A stretch of 64,000 bases of DNA from Klebsiella spallanzanii (lineage in GTDB: Bacteria > Pseudomonadota > Gammaproteobacteria > Enterobacterales > Enterobacteriaceae): contig NZ_CABGGS010000001.1 in NCBI RefSeq assembly GCF_902158555.1, forward strand, positions 186,001 to 250,000, written 5' to 3'. The number at the start of each line of letters is the position of its first letter. Within the stretch, counting starts at the first letter, position 1. The notes under the pieces were generated by a model. It was not told where the DNA came from. It did no database searches and saw only the letters and a list, made by a program, of their open reading frames with translations. Shown piece after piece: positions 9,398 to 17,915 of the stretch. The position numbers and the translations under genes are program-made.

Positions 9398-9476
9398 TGC
9401 GTATCGCCGGGCGATGCTAACGCTTGCCCGGCCTACGGTTTTTGTCGGCCCGGTAGCATTAACGCCACCGGGCAAC
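9398..9476. repeat. REP-type palindrome between potF and potG
   Basis: Inverted units TATCGCCGGGCGATGC...GCCCGGCCTAC and CGGCCCGGTAGC...CACCGGGC form a stable GC-rich hairpin pair in the 140-bp potF-potG spacer. In E. coli such elements lower expression of downstream ABC genes relative to the binding protein gene; the same role is inferred here. Confidence 0.65.
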
Positions 9477-9490
9477 AGTATCAAAAGCCG

Positions 9491-10603
9491 TTATTTTCCG
9501 CTTTTCACTTTCGTCCATGCGCGAGTACGCACGCGGTCGATTTTTGGATCCTGTACTTTCAGGGTGAATAGCTTGGCAAATACGTCAGCCGGTGGATAAA
9601 TTGCCGGGTTATTGCGAATCTCCTCGCTCACCAGCGGCGTGGACGCTTTATTACCGTTGGCGTAGTAAACGTGATCGCTGATATGGGCGATAACGTCCGG
9701 GCGCATCAGATAGTTCAGGAACTGATAAGCCTCATCTTTATTCTTGGCATCCGCAGGCATAGCGAAGACATCAAAGAACGCCAGCGCGCCCTCTTTCGGG
9801 ATAAAATAGGAGACGTTTACCCCGTTCTTGGCTTCTTTCGCCCGATTCGCTGCCTGCCATACGTCGCCTGCCCAGCCGATCGCAACGCAGATATCGCCGT
9901 TAGCCAGATCGTTTATGTACTGCGATGAGTGGAAATAGCGGATATTCGGACGCAGCTTCAGCAGCAGCTCGGTCGCCGGGCCGGTGTAGTCATCGGCTTT
10001 ACTGCTATTAGGATCTTTGCCGAGATAGTTCAGCACGGTGGCGAATATCTCTTCCGGGGCATCGAGGAAGGAGACGCCGCAGCTTTTCAGTTTCTCCAGA
10101 TTTTCCGGCTTCATCACCAGATCCCAGCTATCCAGCGGCGCATCTTTACCCAGCACGGCTTTCACTTTATCGATGTTGTAGCCGATGCCGGTTGTCGCCC
10201 ACAGGTACGGGATCGCGTATTTATTGTCCGGATCATGCTTTGCAACCAGCTTCAACACTTCCGGATCGAGATTTTTCCAGTTAGGGAGTTTGCTCTTATC
10301 GAGCGGCTGGAACACCCCTGCCGCCAGCTGGCGTTCGAGGAAGCTCGCCGACGGCACCACCAGGTCAAAACCGGTGCTGCCCGCCATTAATTTTCCTTCC
10401 AGCACTTCATTGGAATCAAAAACGTCATACACCACTTTAATACCGGTCTCTTTTTCAAAATTCGCCACCGTATCCGGCGCAATATAATCAGACCAGTTAT
10501 AAACATGCAGGGTTTTTTGTTCGGCTGCGAGCGAACCGGCAGAAACGGCCATCAGCGCACCCGTAACCAGACCTGTTAACCATTTTTTACCAAAGGCGGT
10601 CAT
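9491..10603 (-). CDS. potF: Periplasmic putrescine-binding protein PotF
   Basis: Periplasmic receptor delivering putrescine to PotGHI. It has 370 residues, the E. coli length. The signal peptide has the basic start MTAFGKKWLTG, a hydrophobic core and cleavage near SLAAEQ. The mature start TLHVYNWSDYIAPDTV is the family hallmark, and polyamine-site residues such as those in YNWSDY and EILAT-like segments are retained. It is the first gene of the potFGHI operon; the REP spacer after it may explain higher PotF than PotG levels. Confidence 0.95.
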   Translation of the reverse strand: MTAFGKKWLTGLVTGALMAVSAGSLAAEQKTLHVYNWSDYIAPDTVANFEKETGIKVVYDVFDSNEVLEGKLMAGSTGFDLVVPSASFLERQLAAGVFQPLDKSKLPNWKNLDPEVLKLVAKHDPDNKYAIPYLWATTGIGYNIDKVKAVLGKDAPLDSWDLVMKPENLEKLKSCGVSFLDAPEEIFATVLNYLGKDPNSSKADDYTGPATELLLKLRPNIRYFHSSQYINDLANGDICVAIGWAGDVWQAANRAKEAKNGVNVSYFIPKEGALAFFDVFAMPADAKNKDEAYQFLNYLMRPDVIAHISDHVYYANGNKASTPLVSEEIRNNPAIYPPADVFAKLFTLKVQDPKIDRVRTRAWTKVKSGK

Positions 10604-10910
10604 ATCTCTTATTCCTTCTCAATGCCCGTTAACAAGCGGGCTGAATATACGCACTTGTTTGCATGCAATAATCATGCATATTTTTTCATTGCCTAAGAAA
10701 AGGAGAGAGGACCTCTCCCGGAATGGTTGCCCGCAACTGGAAGCATCGTCAGAATAACTGTAGCCAGAATAAGAGGCTATAGCCCAGGTAAAAAAACGGC
10801 TTTTATCAATTTTTTATGCAATAAGGGTCTATGTGATAAGCCGAAAGCGGCAGAATAGCGGTGAAAAATTCTTTAAGAGAAGGTTAATAGCAGAATAAAA
10901 GTTGGAAATA
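10604..10910 (-). promoter_or_regulatory. potF upstream region with possible promoter
   Basis: This is a 307-bp non-coding stretch. On the minus strand, CCCGCTTGTTAACGGG forms a small 5'-leader hairpin at 10625-10642. An inverted repeat GCATG-N7-CATGC lies at 10661-10677. A TATATT candidate -10 is present at about 10644, but no convincing -35 could be placed. Nothing else was seen here. Confidence 0.35.
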
Positions 10911-10935
10911 CGCAGCCGCCATGGCAGTGGCTGCG
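10911..10935 (-). terminator. Hairpin downstream of ybjN
   Basis: CGCAGCC and GGCTGCG form a 7-bp stem with an 11-nt loop just after the ybjN stop. T-rich sequence follows on both strands but without a clean T run, so it may be a weak terminator. Confidence 0.4.
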
Positions 10936-10951
10936 CTATTTTTCGACAGGC

Positions 10952-11431
10952 TTAGTGAAGAAAATGGTACTGAATATTCTCAGCAACCGACTCTTCTTCC
11001 TCAGACTTATACAGCACCTGATTGGCGCTGGCTTCGAGGATAACCATGGAAATCTGTTCTTCGCTCTGGCGGAAGAACCAGGCAAACTGATCGAGCGTTA
11101 CGCCAACGCCGACGGTCAACGCCTGACAAACCACCAGTTTCGGTAGATTATCATCCTGAATATCGAGGAACGCCTTCACGGTCAATGAACTGGCGTTAAT
11201 GGCCGAAAGATCGGCAGAAAGCGGCAGCAGCGCTGAAGGTTTAACTTCAGCCAGCGCGGAGAAAAGCACCACGTTATCCACCAGGTCAAGTTTGGCATCA
11301 AAAATGCCTTCGAAGTTTTGCATATGCGGCAAATGCAATGCCTGGCAGGAATCACACTCAAAAAAGCTGATGCCTAATTCGTCGAGCCATTGACGTAACG
11401 TATCAAGACCCGGAACGACCAGTGAATCCAT
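10952..11431 (-). CDS. ybjN: YbjN domain-containing protein
   Basis: Small cytoplasmic acidic protein of 159 residues (158 in E. coli). It begins with a highly conserved N-terminus (SLVVPGLDTLRQWLDELG). The fold resembles the type III secretion chaperone fold known for the YbjN family. E. coli work links YbjN to motility, stress and fimbriae, but a precise molecular role is not settled. It sits between rimK and potF and is preceded by a terminator-like hairpin after rimK. Confidence 0.92.
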   Translation of the reverse strand: MDSLVVPGLDTLRQWLDELGISFFECDSCQALHLPHMQNFEGIFDAKLDLVDNVVLFSALAEVKPSALLPLSADLSAINASSLTVKAFLDIQDDNLPKLVVCQALTVGVGVTLDQFAWFFRQSEEQISMVILEASANQVLYKSEEEESVAENIQYHFLH

Positions 11432-11478
11432 ATGACCTGTAACCTCTTACTGTGGAAAATGCGACGCCATAGCTTACG

Positions 11479-11507
11479 CAAAAAAAGCGCCGTATACCAT
11501 GACGGTG
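11479..11507 (-). terminator. Terminator after rimK
   Basis: On the minus strand CACCGT...ACGGCG pairs (one mismatch) around an 8-nt loop and is followed by seven T. It ends the nfsA/rimK transcript before ybjN. Confidence 0.55.
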
Positions 11508-11520
11508 TCGTGAAAGGGAA

Positions 11521-12423
11521 TTATCCTCCCATTTTCAGACAAAATTCAGGCGTCGCCTGACGCTCGATCCAGGCGACCATCTTCCCGGCAATATCGACAC
11601 CTGTGGTCGTTTCAATCCCTTCCAGGCCAGGAGAAGCATTGACCTCCATCACCAGGGGACCGCGCGTGGCGCGCAGAATATCAACGCCTGCGACGTCTAA
11701 CCCGAGCGTTTGCGCCGCCTTAATCGCCATTTCACGCTCTTGCTCGCTAATGATCGCTACCGTTGCCACGCCGCCGCGATGCAGATTGGAGCGAAAATCG
11801 CCCTCCTTCGCCCGCCGTTCAATCGCCGCCACCACTTCATTCCCCACCACAAGGCAGCGTACATCTCGCCCTTTCGCCTCGGCGATATATTCCTGCACGA
11901 GGATATGCGCGTTCAGGCCGCGAAAAGCATCAATGACGCTCTCAGCGGCCTGACGAGTTTCAGCCAGCACGACGCCGATCCCCTGAGTGCCCTCCACCAG
12001 CTTCACCACTAGCGGCGCGCCGCCTACCATCGCAATCAGGTCGCTGGTATCGTCGGGCGAATGGGCAATACCGGTAAGCGGCAGATCGATCCCCTGGCGC
12101 GCCAGCAGCTGTAGCGAACGCAGCTTGTCGCGCGCGCGCGTGATGGCCACCGACTCATTTAGCGGATAGCTACCCAACAGTTCAAACTGACGCAGCGCAG
12201 CGGTACCGTAATAGGTGATTGCCGTTCCGATACGCGGGATAACCGCATCAAAATGTGGGAGCTGGCGACCTTTGTAGTGAATCGATGAGGCTACCGGACT
12301 GACGTTCATATAGCAGGAAAGCGGATCGAGGATTTCCACCTGATGACCGCGTTTTTGCGCGGCTTCACGCAGGCGTCGACATGAATAAAGCGTTCCATCC
12401 CGGGATAATATGGCAATTTTCAC
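11521..12423 (-). CDS. rimK: Ribosomal protein S6 glutamate ligase RimK
   Basis: ATP-grasp ligase that adds glutamate residues to the C-terminus of ribosomal protein S6 and can make poly-alpha-glutamate. The GTG at 12423 gives 300 residues and [14 protein letters not shown], matching E. coli. The longer frame upstream has no family similarity. ATP-grasp landmarks include [15 protein letters not shown] and the metal site [14 protein letters not shown]. It lies downstream of ybjC-nfsA in the same direction; a small hairpin in between may reduce read-through. Confidence 0.95.
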   Translation of the reverse strand: MKIAILSRDGTLYSCRRLREAAQKRGHQVEILDPLSCYMNVSPVASSIHYKGRQLPHFDAVIPRIGTAITYYGTAALRQFELLGSYPLNESVAITRARDKLRSLQLLARQGIDLPLTGIAHSPDDTSDLIAMVGGAPLVVKLVEGTQGIGVVLAETRQAAESVIDAFRGLNAHILVQEYIAEAKGRDVRCLVVGNEVVAAIERRAKEGDFRSNLHRGGVATVAIISEQEREMAIKAAQTLGLDVAGVDILRATRGPLVMEVNASPGLEGIETTTGVDIAGKMVAWIERQATPEFCLKMGG

Positions 12424-12435
12424 CCTGCACCTCTG

Positions 12436-12458
12436 CGAAAAGACCCGCTCTGGCGGGC
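12436..12458 (-). terminator. Hairpin between nfsA and rimK
   Basis: CCCGC and GCGGG form a 5-bp GC stem with a 4-nt loop; on the minus strand TCTTTT follows. It is short, so it may act as an attenuator rather than a full stop. Confidence 0.4.
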
Positions 12459-12539
12459 CTCTGGTAGCGAACAACATCTAAAATTAGCGCTGACCTGGCG
12501 GAATCTCCTTGTGTCAGCCCGGGTGCAGTTTACACGCAA

Positions 12540-13262
12540 TCAGCGCGTAGCCCACCCCTGCTTATGCAGATATTCGAGAATAAACGGACGACTCTCTTTG
12601 ACGATGGTCCGCCGAATATGATCGCTCCAGGTATCGCGGCGCGTATTGCTGCCGCGAGAGAGATAATACTGCGCCATCTGTTCGTCATATTCCGCGAGTA
12701 CCGCATCGTCTACCGGCTGATAGTGATTTTCATGCACCAGCATCGCCGACGGCATACGTGGTTTCACATCAGGGTTATCGGCAGGCCAGCCAAGGCACAG
12801 GCCAAACAGCGGCAGCACGTGCTGCGGAAGCTTCAGCAGCTCGGTCACCGCATCAATATTATTACGCAAACCGCCGATATAGACGCTGCCTAAACCAAGA
12901 GATTCCGCCGCCACTAGCGCATTCTGCGCCAGAATCGCAGTGTCGACGCAGCCCAGCAGCAGCTGTTCGGCCAGGCCCAATTGAGCGTCCGGGCAGATTT
13001 GCAGATTGCGGTTAAAATCGGCGCAGAATACCCAAAACTCAGCGGCCTGCGCCACGTGCTGCTGGCCGCCGCTTAGCGGTACCAGCTGTTGACGTATCTC
13101 AGGATCGGTAACGCGAATAATAGAGGAACATTGTAGAAAACTGGAGCTGGAAGCCCCTTGCGCGCTGGCAATAATCGCGGCGCGCTGTTCGTCGCTTATT
13201 GGCGCGTCGGTAAAATGGCGAATAGAACGGTGGCTACGCAGCAGCTCAATGGTCGGCGTCAT
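12540..13262 (-). CDS. nfsA: Oxygen-insensitive NADPH nitroreductase NfsA
   Basis: FMN-dependent, NADPH-specific nitroreductase that performs two-electron reduction of nitroaromatics and quinones. It has 240 residues, as in E. coli. The nitroreductase fold is seen from the FMN-phosphate motif HRSIRHFTD (residues 10-18), the SSSFLQ loop, and the GLGSVYIGGLRN segment. Loss of this gene is a known route to nitrofurantoin resistance; here it is intact. It overlaps ybjC by 17 nt, as in E. coli, where the pair belongs to the SoxRS regulon. Confidence 0.95.
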   Translation of the reverse strand: MTPTIELLRSHRSIRHFTDAPISDEQRAAIIASAQGASSSSFLQCSSIIRVTDPEIRQQLVPLSGGQQHVAQAAEFWVFCADFNRNLQICPDAQLGLAEQLLLGCVDTAILAQNALVAAESLGLGSVYIGGLRNNIDAVTELLKLPQHVLPLFGLCLGWPADNPDVKPRMPSAMLVHENHYQPVDDAVLAEYDEQMAQYYLSRGSNTRRDTWSDHIRRTIVKESRPFILEYLHKQGWATR

Positions 13263-13536
13263 CTCGTTTTTCTCTGTCAGGCAATGATGAAGGTGGGGTT
13301 TTGGTTTGCGTCAGCTGCGGGGCAAGCACTTTCGCCACCCGCCACATCAACGCTATGGCGGCCGGAAGCATTAGCAGGATCCCCGCGAAAATCATCAACA
13401 GCGCCGCCGTCGGGCTGGAAAACGGCGCGGGCAGGCTGACGTACTGGTTGAGCGAGAGCCAGGCAAGGGTCAATAGCACCATGCCGATAATCTCTACCAC
13501 CAGTACGCTTTTAGGTAATGCTGCGGGCGATCGCAT
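13246..13536 (-). CDS. ybjC: Inner membrane protein YbjC (DUF1418)
   Basis: Protein of 96 residues with two membrane segments (about 10-30 and 42-65) and a hydrophilic C-terminal tail (PDREKRDDADH). The start at 13536 is chosen for its strong GGAGG 6 nt upstream and the match to E. coli YbjC (95 residues). Its 3' end overlaps nfsA by 17 nt, so the two are co-translated. Its function is unknown. Confidence 0.88.
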   Translation of the reverse strand: MRSPAALPKSVLVVEIIGMVLLTLAWLSLNQYVSLPAPFSSPTAALLMIFAGILLMLPAAIALMWRVAKVLAPQLTQTKTPPSSLPDREKRDDADH

Positions 13537-13739
13537 CACGCTCCTCCGATCCAAATCATTCGCGCAACCAGGCAAAACTGGTCACGTATCGGGCCAGTAT
13601 AGCGGTTTCATCAACCTGATATTTATCAAACATAGCCTTAAACCATCAAAGCAAAAGGCAGAACCTTCTTTTCCTTAGCATCATAACGCGGCATGATACG
13701 CGCCATTCGCCATCAGGCTGAGATTTAAGGAGAGAAACG

Positions 13740-14003
13740 ATGTTTACCGTAATTTTTGGTCGTCCAGGTTGTCCGTATTGCGTTCGCGCCAAAGAACTGG
13801 CTGAAAAATTGACCAATGAGCGTGATGATTTCAACTATCGCTACATTGATATTCACGCCGAAGGCATCAGCAAAGCCGATCTGGAAAAAACCGTGGGCAA
13901 ACCGGTTGAGACCGTACCGCAGATTTTTGTCGACCAGAAACACATTGGCGGCTGCACCGACTTTGAAGCCTGGGCGAAAGAGAATCTCGGCCTATTTGCC
14001 TGA
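13740..14003 (+). CDS. grxA: Glutaredoxin 1
   Basis: Glutathione-dependent thiol-disulfide reductase that serves ribonucleotide reductase and resets oxidised OxyR. It has 87 residues (85 in E. coli). The redox motif CPYC is at Cys11/Cys14. The TVPQIF cis-Pro loop and GGCTDF glutathione site are present. AAGGAG lies 7 nt before the ATG. In E. coli it is OxyR-activated; two ATAG elements 33 bp apart (13599, 13632) fit the OxyR periodicity but the inner elements do not match. It converges on ybjM. Confidence 0.94.
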   Translation: MFTVIFGRPGCPYCVRAKELAEKLTNERDDFNYRYIDIHAEGISKADLEKTVGKPVETVPQIFVDQKHIGGCTDFEAWAKENLGLFA

Positions 14004-14009
14004 GATAGC

Positions 14010-14393
14010 TCAATCTTCTGAGGTATGCTTGCGTCTGGTATCAAGCCAGGCGCAAATAAACAAAAAGCAAAGCGCCCCAAGCGCGCACCAGAATACCGCG
14101 CTGAACATCCACGCCAGCTCCTGCCAGAAAGAACGCTGAGTCACAAAGAAAAGCCGCATCACCACCAGACAGATGGGAGCAGCCAGCATGGCGCCGATAA
14201 GCGGACGAAGCACCCGTTGACCGGGAGAGAGGCAGCTTGCCACCGCACCGGGTAGCAAAAAGAACAGCAGCCCGAGCTCAGGGTTACCGGTAGCCCGAAA
14301 GGCACCTTTCATATGTAACAACAGTGACAAACAAACCACAATAAATAGAAAGAACCCACAGATAATACCGGCCCAAGCACGCTCAGATTTCAC
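14010..14393 (-). CDS. ybjM: Inner membrane protein YbjM
   Basis: Integral membrane protein of 127 residues (125 in E. coli) with four hydrophobic segments at about 8-28, 38-55, 65-85 and 98-118. It converges on grxA with a gap of only 6 bp, as in E. coli. The function is unknown; assignment rests on synteny and sequence. Confidence 0.85.
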   Translation of the reverse strand: MKSERAWAGIICGFFLFIVVCLSLLLHMKGAFRATGNPELGLLFFLLPGAVASCLSPGQRVLRPLIGAMLAAPICLVVMRLFFVTQRSFWQELAWMFSAVFWCALGALCFLFICAWLDTRRKHTSED

Positions 14394-14660
14394 GACATCC
14401 TCCTGATTTTGCCTCTAACCAACTTCCACTTCGCCCAGTCAGATAAAGATTCTGGCAATCCATGCCAATAAAAGATCCCGTCAAGGTAAAAACGATTGTT
14501 ACTAGCCGCAGCCCGCAGGAAAGATTAAACTATCGACTATATTTTGCTGGTTATAACGGGATGCCAGAATAGCGTTCTGGACAACGCAAACGCTGGTCCA
14601 ACCTTAGACCAAATAACCATTTCCTTCAACAACTTACTAGTAAATGAGAAGTTGGCTTTC

Positions 14661-16346
14661 GTGAATATAAACGTCGCAGATTTGTTAAACGGGAATTACA
14701 TCCTGTTATTGTTCGTTGTACTTGCATTAGGTCTTTGCCTCGGGAAACTGCGTCTTGGGTCGGTACAACTTGGTAATTCCATTGGCGTTTTAGTCGTTTC
14801 CCTATTATTAGGCCAGCAGCATTTCAGTATTAACACTGATGCTCTGAATCTCGGCTTTATGCTGTTTATTTTTTGTGTCGGCGTAGAAGCGGGCCCCAAC
14901 TTTTTTTCTATTTTTTTTCGCGATGGGAAAAATTACCTAATGCTCGCTCTGGTGATGGTCGGCAGCGCAATGCTGATCGCCATGGGGCTGGGTAAGCTGT
15001 TCGGCTGGGATATCGGCCTGACGGCCGGGATGCTCGCCGGAGCAATGACGTCCACTCCGGTGCTGGTTGGCGCCGGGGATACGCTACGCCACTTTGGCAT
15101 GGCCAGCGACCAGCTAGCCCTCTCGCTCGATCATCTGAGCCTCGGCTACGCCCTGACCTATTTGATTGGTCTGGTGAGCCTGATTGTCGGCGCGCGCTAT
15201 ATGCCAAAGCTACAGCATCAGGATTTGCAAACCAGCGCCCAGCAAATCGCCCGCGAACGCGGACTCGATACCGACTCCCGGCGTAAGGTCTATCTGCCGG
15301 TGATCCGCGCCTACCGCATCGGTCCGGAGCTGGTGGCGTGGGCAGATGGTAAAAACCTGCGCGAGCTGGGCATTTACCGCCAGACCGGCTGCTACATCGA
15401 GCGCATTCGCCGCAACGGTATTCTGGCGAATCCGGACGGCGATGCGGTTCTGCAAATGGGCGATGATATCGCGCTAGTGGGCTATCCGGATGCGCACGCC
15501 CGCCTCGACCCAAGCTTTCGTAACGGCAAAGAGGTCTTCGATCGTGATTTGCTGGATATGCGCATTGTCACCGAAGAGATCGTGGTAAAAAACCACAATG
15601 CCGTTGGCCGCCGCCTGGCGCAGTTAAAGCTGACCGACCACGGCTGCTTCTTAAACCGCGTTATCCGCAGCCAGATTGAAATGCCTATCGACGATAACGT
15701 CGTCCTCAACAAAGGCGACGTGCTGCAGGTTAGCGGCGATGCGCGTCGCGTCAAAACCGTTGCGGACCGCATCGGCTTTATCTCTATTCACAGCCAGGTG
15801 ACCGACCTGCTCGCCTTCTGCGCCTTCTTTATCGTTGGCCTGATGATCGGCATGATTACCTTCCAGTTCAGTTCGTTCAGCTTCGGCATCGGTAACGCCG
15901 CCGGTCTGCTGTTTGCCGGGATCATGCTCGGCTTCCTGCGAGCTAACCACCCGACGTTCGGCTATATCCCGCAGGGCGCGCTGAATATGGTGAAAGAGTT
16001 TGGATTAATGGTGTTTATGGCCGGTGTAGGGCTCAGCGCAGGAGCGGGCATTAATAACGGCCTCGGCGCCGTCGGTGGCCAGATGCTGGCGGCGGGTCTC
16101 ATCGTCAGCCTGGTGCCGGTGGTTATCTGCTTCCTGTTCGGTGCATACGTCCTGCGTATGAACCGCGCGATGCTCTTCGGCGCAATGATGGGTGCCCGCA
16201 CCTGCGCCCCGGCAATGGAAATCATCAGCGATACCGCGCGCAGCAACATTCCGGCGCTGGGATACGCCGGCACTTATGCCATCGCTAACGTGTTGTTAAC
16301 CCTGGCTGGTACGCTGATTGTCATCATCTGGCCGGGGTTACAGTAA
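14661..16346 (+). CDS. ybjL: Putative aspartate:alanine-exchanger-family transporter YbjL
   Basis: Inner-membrane transporter of the AAE family with 561 residues, as in E. coli. Two bundles of membrane helices (residues about 5-200 and 380-560) flank two TrkA-C (RCK-C) cytoplasmic domains (about 210-370). The GTG at 14661 gives [13 protein letters not shown], matching the E. coli N-terminus. The upstream in-frame extension to 14544 has no family similarity. No strong Shine-Dalgarno is present, only GAGAAG. The substrate of YbjL is not established. Confidence 0.93.
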   Translation: MNINVADLLNGNYILLLFVVLALGLCLGKLRLGSVQLGNSIGVLVVSLLLGQQHFSINTDALNLGFMLFIFCVGVEAGPNFFSIFFRDGKNYLMLALVMVGSAMLIAMGLGKLFGWDIGLTAGMLAGAMTSTPVLVGAGDTLRHFGMASDQLALSLDHLSLGYALTYLIGLVSLIVGARYMPKLQHQDLQTSAQQIARERGLDTDSRRKVYLPVIRAYRIGPELVAWADGKNLRELGIYRQTGCYIERIRRNGILANPDGDAVLQMGDDIALVGYPDAHARLDPSFRNGKEVFDRDLLDMRIVTEEIVVKNHNAVGRRLAQLKLTDHGCFLNRVIRSQIEMPIDDNVVLNKGDVLQVSGDARRVKTVADRIGFISIHSQVTDLLAFCAFFIVGLMIGMITFQFSSFSFGIGNAAGLLFAGIMLGFLRANHPTFGYIPQGALNMVKEFGLMVFMAGVGLSAGAGINNGLGAVGGQMLAAGLIVSLVPVVICFLFGAYVLRMNRAMLFGAMMGARTCAPAMEIISDTARSNIPALGYAGTYAIANVLLTLAGTLIVIIWPGLQ

Positions 16347-16375
16347 GTTTTTCAGAAAAAAAACGCACATACGCA

Positions 16376-16403
16376 GAACTTTTTTTGCTGGCATCAGTCA
16401 TAA
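16376..16403 (+). promoter_or_regulatory. SigmaE promoter of rybB
   Basis: GAACTTT at 16376-16382 fits the sigmaE -35 element (GGAACTT). TCATAA at 16398-16403 occupies the -10 position about 6 nt before the first base of RybB. RybB control by sigmaE is established in E. coli and Salmonella. Confidence 0.75.
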
Positions 16404-16408
16404 GTAGT

Positions 16409-16487
16409 GCCACTGCTTTTCTTTGATGTCCCCATTTTGTGGAGCCCATCAACCCCGCCGCTTAGGTTCAAGGTTGATGGGTTTTTT
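16409..16487 (+). ncRNA. rybB: Small regulatory RNA RybB
   Basis: Hfq-dependent sRNA that represses outer-membrane porin mRNAs during envelope stress. The 79-nt sequence begins GCCACTGCTTTTCTTTGATG, the conserved 5' seed that pairs with porin messages. It ends in a rho-independent terminator whose stem is CCCATCAACC/GGTTGATGGG (10 bp) followed by TTTTTT. The position between ybjL and the ybjK-type regulator is the same as in E. coli. The gene is intact although a foreign island begins immediately downstream. Confidence 0.93.
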
Positions 16488-16713
16488 GTTGTCTGAATTT
16501 TGTAGCCAGGCGGTATGAAAATGGCAACTGATGTAGTGAGGGAATCGAGTACGGTTCGGTGCCTGGCTGGGCCCGGATCGGCTAATCCGAGCCCATATGA
16601 GCTCTCTCCCTTTAATGAAATATTTATCGCAATTGGCTTGCAAATAAACCGATGACCAGAGCACACGACCAAATGAGGTCATGTCACGGCTCAGCATATC
16701 TGGGCACAGGGCA

Positions 16714-16968
16714 TCAGTCACCGCTATCCACTGGAGGCAACGAAGACTGCATTTTTTTGATTTTTAACAAGAGAACTCTCTCCCATATGATCAATATACC
16801 AGTGACAAAGACCAGCCACTCTTTATCTGGCAAGTGATATGCTAAATACATTAAAAATGCAGAAAATACACTCACCATTAATATATTAATTTTATCACTG
16901 GTGAAAAATAAAAATTTCATTTCAAAATTTATAAATTTATCTAGCATGTTTTTCACCGTATTTGCCAT
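16714..16968 (-). CDS. Small two-TM membrane protein, possible bacteriocin immunity protein
   Basis: Unrecognised protein of 84 residues. It has a short charged N-terminus (MANTVKNMLDKF), two hydrophobic segments (about residues 28-46 and 50-68) and a basic stretch (KIKK) before a polar tail. The ATG at 16968 overlaps the end of the bacteriocin-like pseudogene by 16 nt, so the pair is translationally coupled. The size, topology and coupling resemble microcin immunity proteins such as MchI, but there is no clear sequence match. An upstream frame extension to 17064 reads through the pseudogene antisense-free and is not believed. Confidence 0.55.
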   Translation of the reverse strand: MANTVKNMLDKFINFEMKFLFFTSDKINILMVSVFSAFLMYLAYHLPDKEWLVFVTGILIIWERVLLLKIKKMQSSLPPVDSGD

Positions 16969-17149
16969 GCCCCACTGCTTGCCGCGCTTGAGGAGGAAGT
17001 ACAAGCACCTATAGCCGTCATCCCCGCCGCGATAGCCGCAACTGGCCCCCAAAGACAGAAACAATCATAGCTCCTGCGGCAAGCGCGCAATTGCGATCAA
17101 CGCTTTCATATAATCCTGCAGAGATAACCGTCAATTGCTTCATTTTCAT
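16953..17149 (-). pseudogene. Frameshifted bacteriocin-like precursor peptide
   Basis: A start at 17149 (MKMKQLTVISAG) leads to a Gly/Ala-rich stretch (CALAAGAMIVSVFGG) and then loses frame in a run of five G (about 17048). Adding one G joins it to PVAAIAAGMTAIGAC and a Ser-rich end TSSSSAASSGAWQIR, giving a 65-residue peptide with two cysteines (21 and 50). Composition, a short basic leader, and a coupled two-TM gene point to a second microcin/immunity pair. The missing base may be a real mutation, a phase-variable tract or a sequencing error. Confidence 0.5.
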
Positions 17150-17300
17150 CTCAATGGTTAATATAAATGTGCTGTATTTTCAGCAATAGACTAAATACAA
17201 ATAGCCGCGCAGAACAGTACTACAATTGTTATCGGCCCTCAGGGATTGGAGAACCTTCCACTAAGTCAGACCTATGCCAGGTTTGCTATATTGTTATCGA

Positions 17301-17555
17301 TTAATAACCACAACCAGCTCCAGAGGTAGCACCTCCTGAACTACCTGTGTTTGCACCAACGGCAACACTTAGCCCGCCCAAAATACCGCCAAGTATCATT
17401 CCTCCAGGTCCAACAGGGCTTCCAGCAACAATACCTGTAGCAATAGCCCCCAGAGATCCAATAATAATCCCCATGCCTGTAGCATTTGCGACTGTTGCTG
17501 GGGCACCACCAGCACCAAAAACATATTCTAGTTGAGATTGAGTTAATTCTCGCAT
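17301..17555 (-). CDS. Class IIb microcin precursor, MccH47-like
   Basis: Precursor peptide of 84 residues. The leader MRELTQSQLEYVFGA closely resembles the MccH47 leader (MREITESQLRYISGA), including the GA cleavage site. The mature part begins GGAPATVANATG (GGAPATSANAAG in MccH47) and continues as a Gly/Ala/Ile/Val-rich membrane-active domain. A polar tail follows, but it ends in SGAGCGY instead of the Ser-rich, Ser-terminated tail that carries the siderophore in known members. AAAGGAA precedes the ATG. It lies 19 bp after the immunity gene in the same operon. Confidence 0.85.
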   Translation of the reverse strand: MRELTQSQLEYVFGAGGAPATVANATGMGIIIGSLGAIATGIVAGSPVGPGGMILGGILGGLSVAVGANTGSSGGATSGAGCGY

Positions 17556-17574
17556 ACCATTTCCTTTTAGTTTT

Positions 17575-17778
17575 CTATAAAAAATTCATGAGTTTTTTAA
17601 ATGCATTAAATAAATTTACAAAACCTAAATAAACGATACAAGCCAATAATATATCAACAAAAGAATTATCCTCCCCCATAATTTTCAACGATGAGAATGA
17701 AACAAATATGACTGTAAGAGGGAAACTCAAAACAGCTGATATTTTATTAATCCAGAATGATTTAGCATTACGATCCAT
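17575..17778 (-). CDS. MchI-like microcin immunity protein
   Basis: Inner-membrane protein of 67 residues with two membrane segments (about 12-30 and 40-58). The central part SFPLTVIFVSFSSLKIMGEDNSFVDI resembles MchI of the MccH47 system (SLPLTILLVSLSSLRIVGE). MchI protects producers by acting at the target in the membrane, reported to be ATP synthase Fo for MccH47. It precedes the microcin gene by 19 bp, the usual immunity-then-toxin order. GGGA lies before the ATG. Confidence 0.8.
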   Translation of the reverse strand: MDRNAKSFWINKISAVLSFPLTVIFVSFSSLKIMGEDNSFVDILLACIVYLGFVNLFNAFKKLMNFL

Positions 17779-17854
17779 TTTTAATTTCCCTTAAGATATG
17801 AGTCGTCCCGGTTGATCGATGATTCATCAGTATGTTGATGCAAAACATTCAAGT

Positions 17855-17877
17855 TATATAGCATGACAATCAATAAA
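17855..17877 (-). promoter_or_regulatory. Candidate promoter and Fur-like site before the immunity-microcin operon
   Basis: On the minus strand TGATTGTCAT (the core shared with the better Fur box at 20158) lies at 17864-17873, directly upstream of TATATA (17855-17860), a possible -10. About 11 of 19 Fur consensus positions match. Iron repression of the microcin is inferred from the site and from known siderophore microcins. Confidence 0.4.
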
Positions 17878-17915
17878 ATACAGAAATATACTGTATTGCA
17901 TAAAGCCATTATTAA

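Noticed and set aside
13599..13635. OxyR-type site before grxA
   Set aside because: Two ATAG elements are exactly 33 bp apart, but the two inner tetramers do not match the consensus, so the site was not listed.
14908..15513. Open frame of 201 codons on the minus strand
   Set aside because: It is antisense to ybjL; the Arg/Ser/Pro-rich sequence is an artefact of codon bias.
16870..17064. N-terminal extension of the two-TM protein up to 17064
   Set aside because: The extension runs through the bacteriocin-like gene in a third frame, whereas the frame-corrected Ser/Ala-rich peptide is far more protein-like there.
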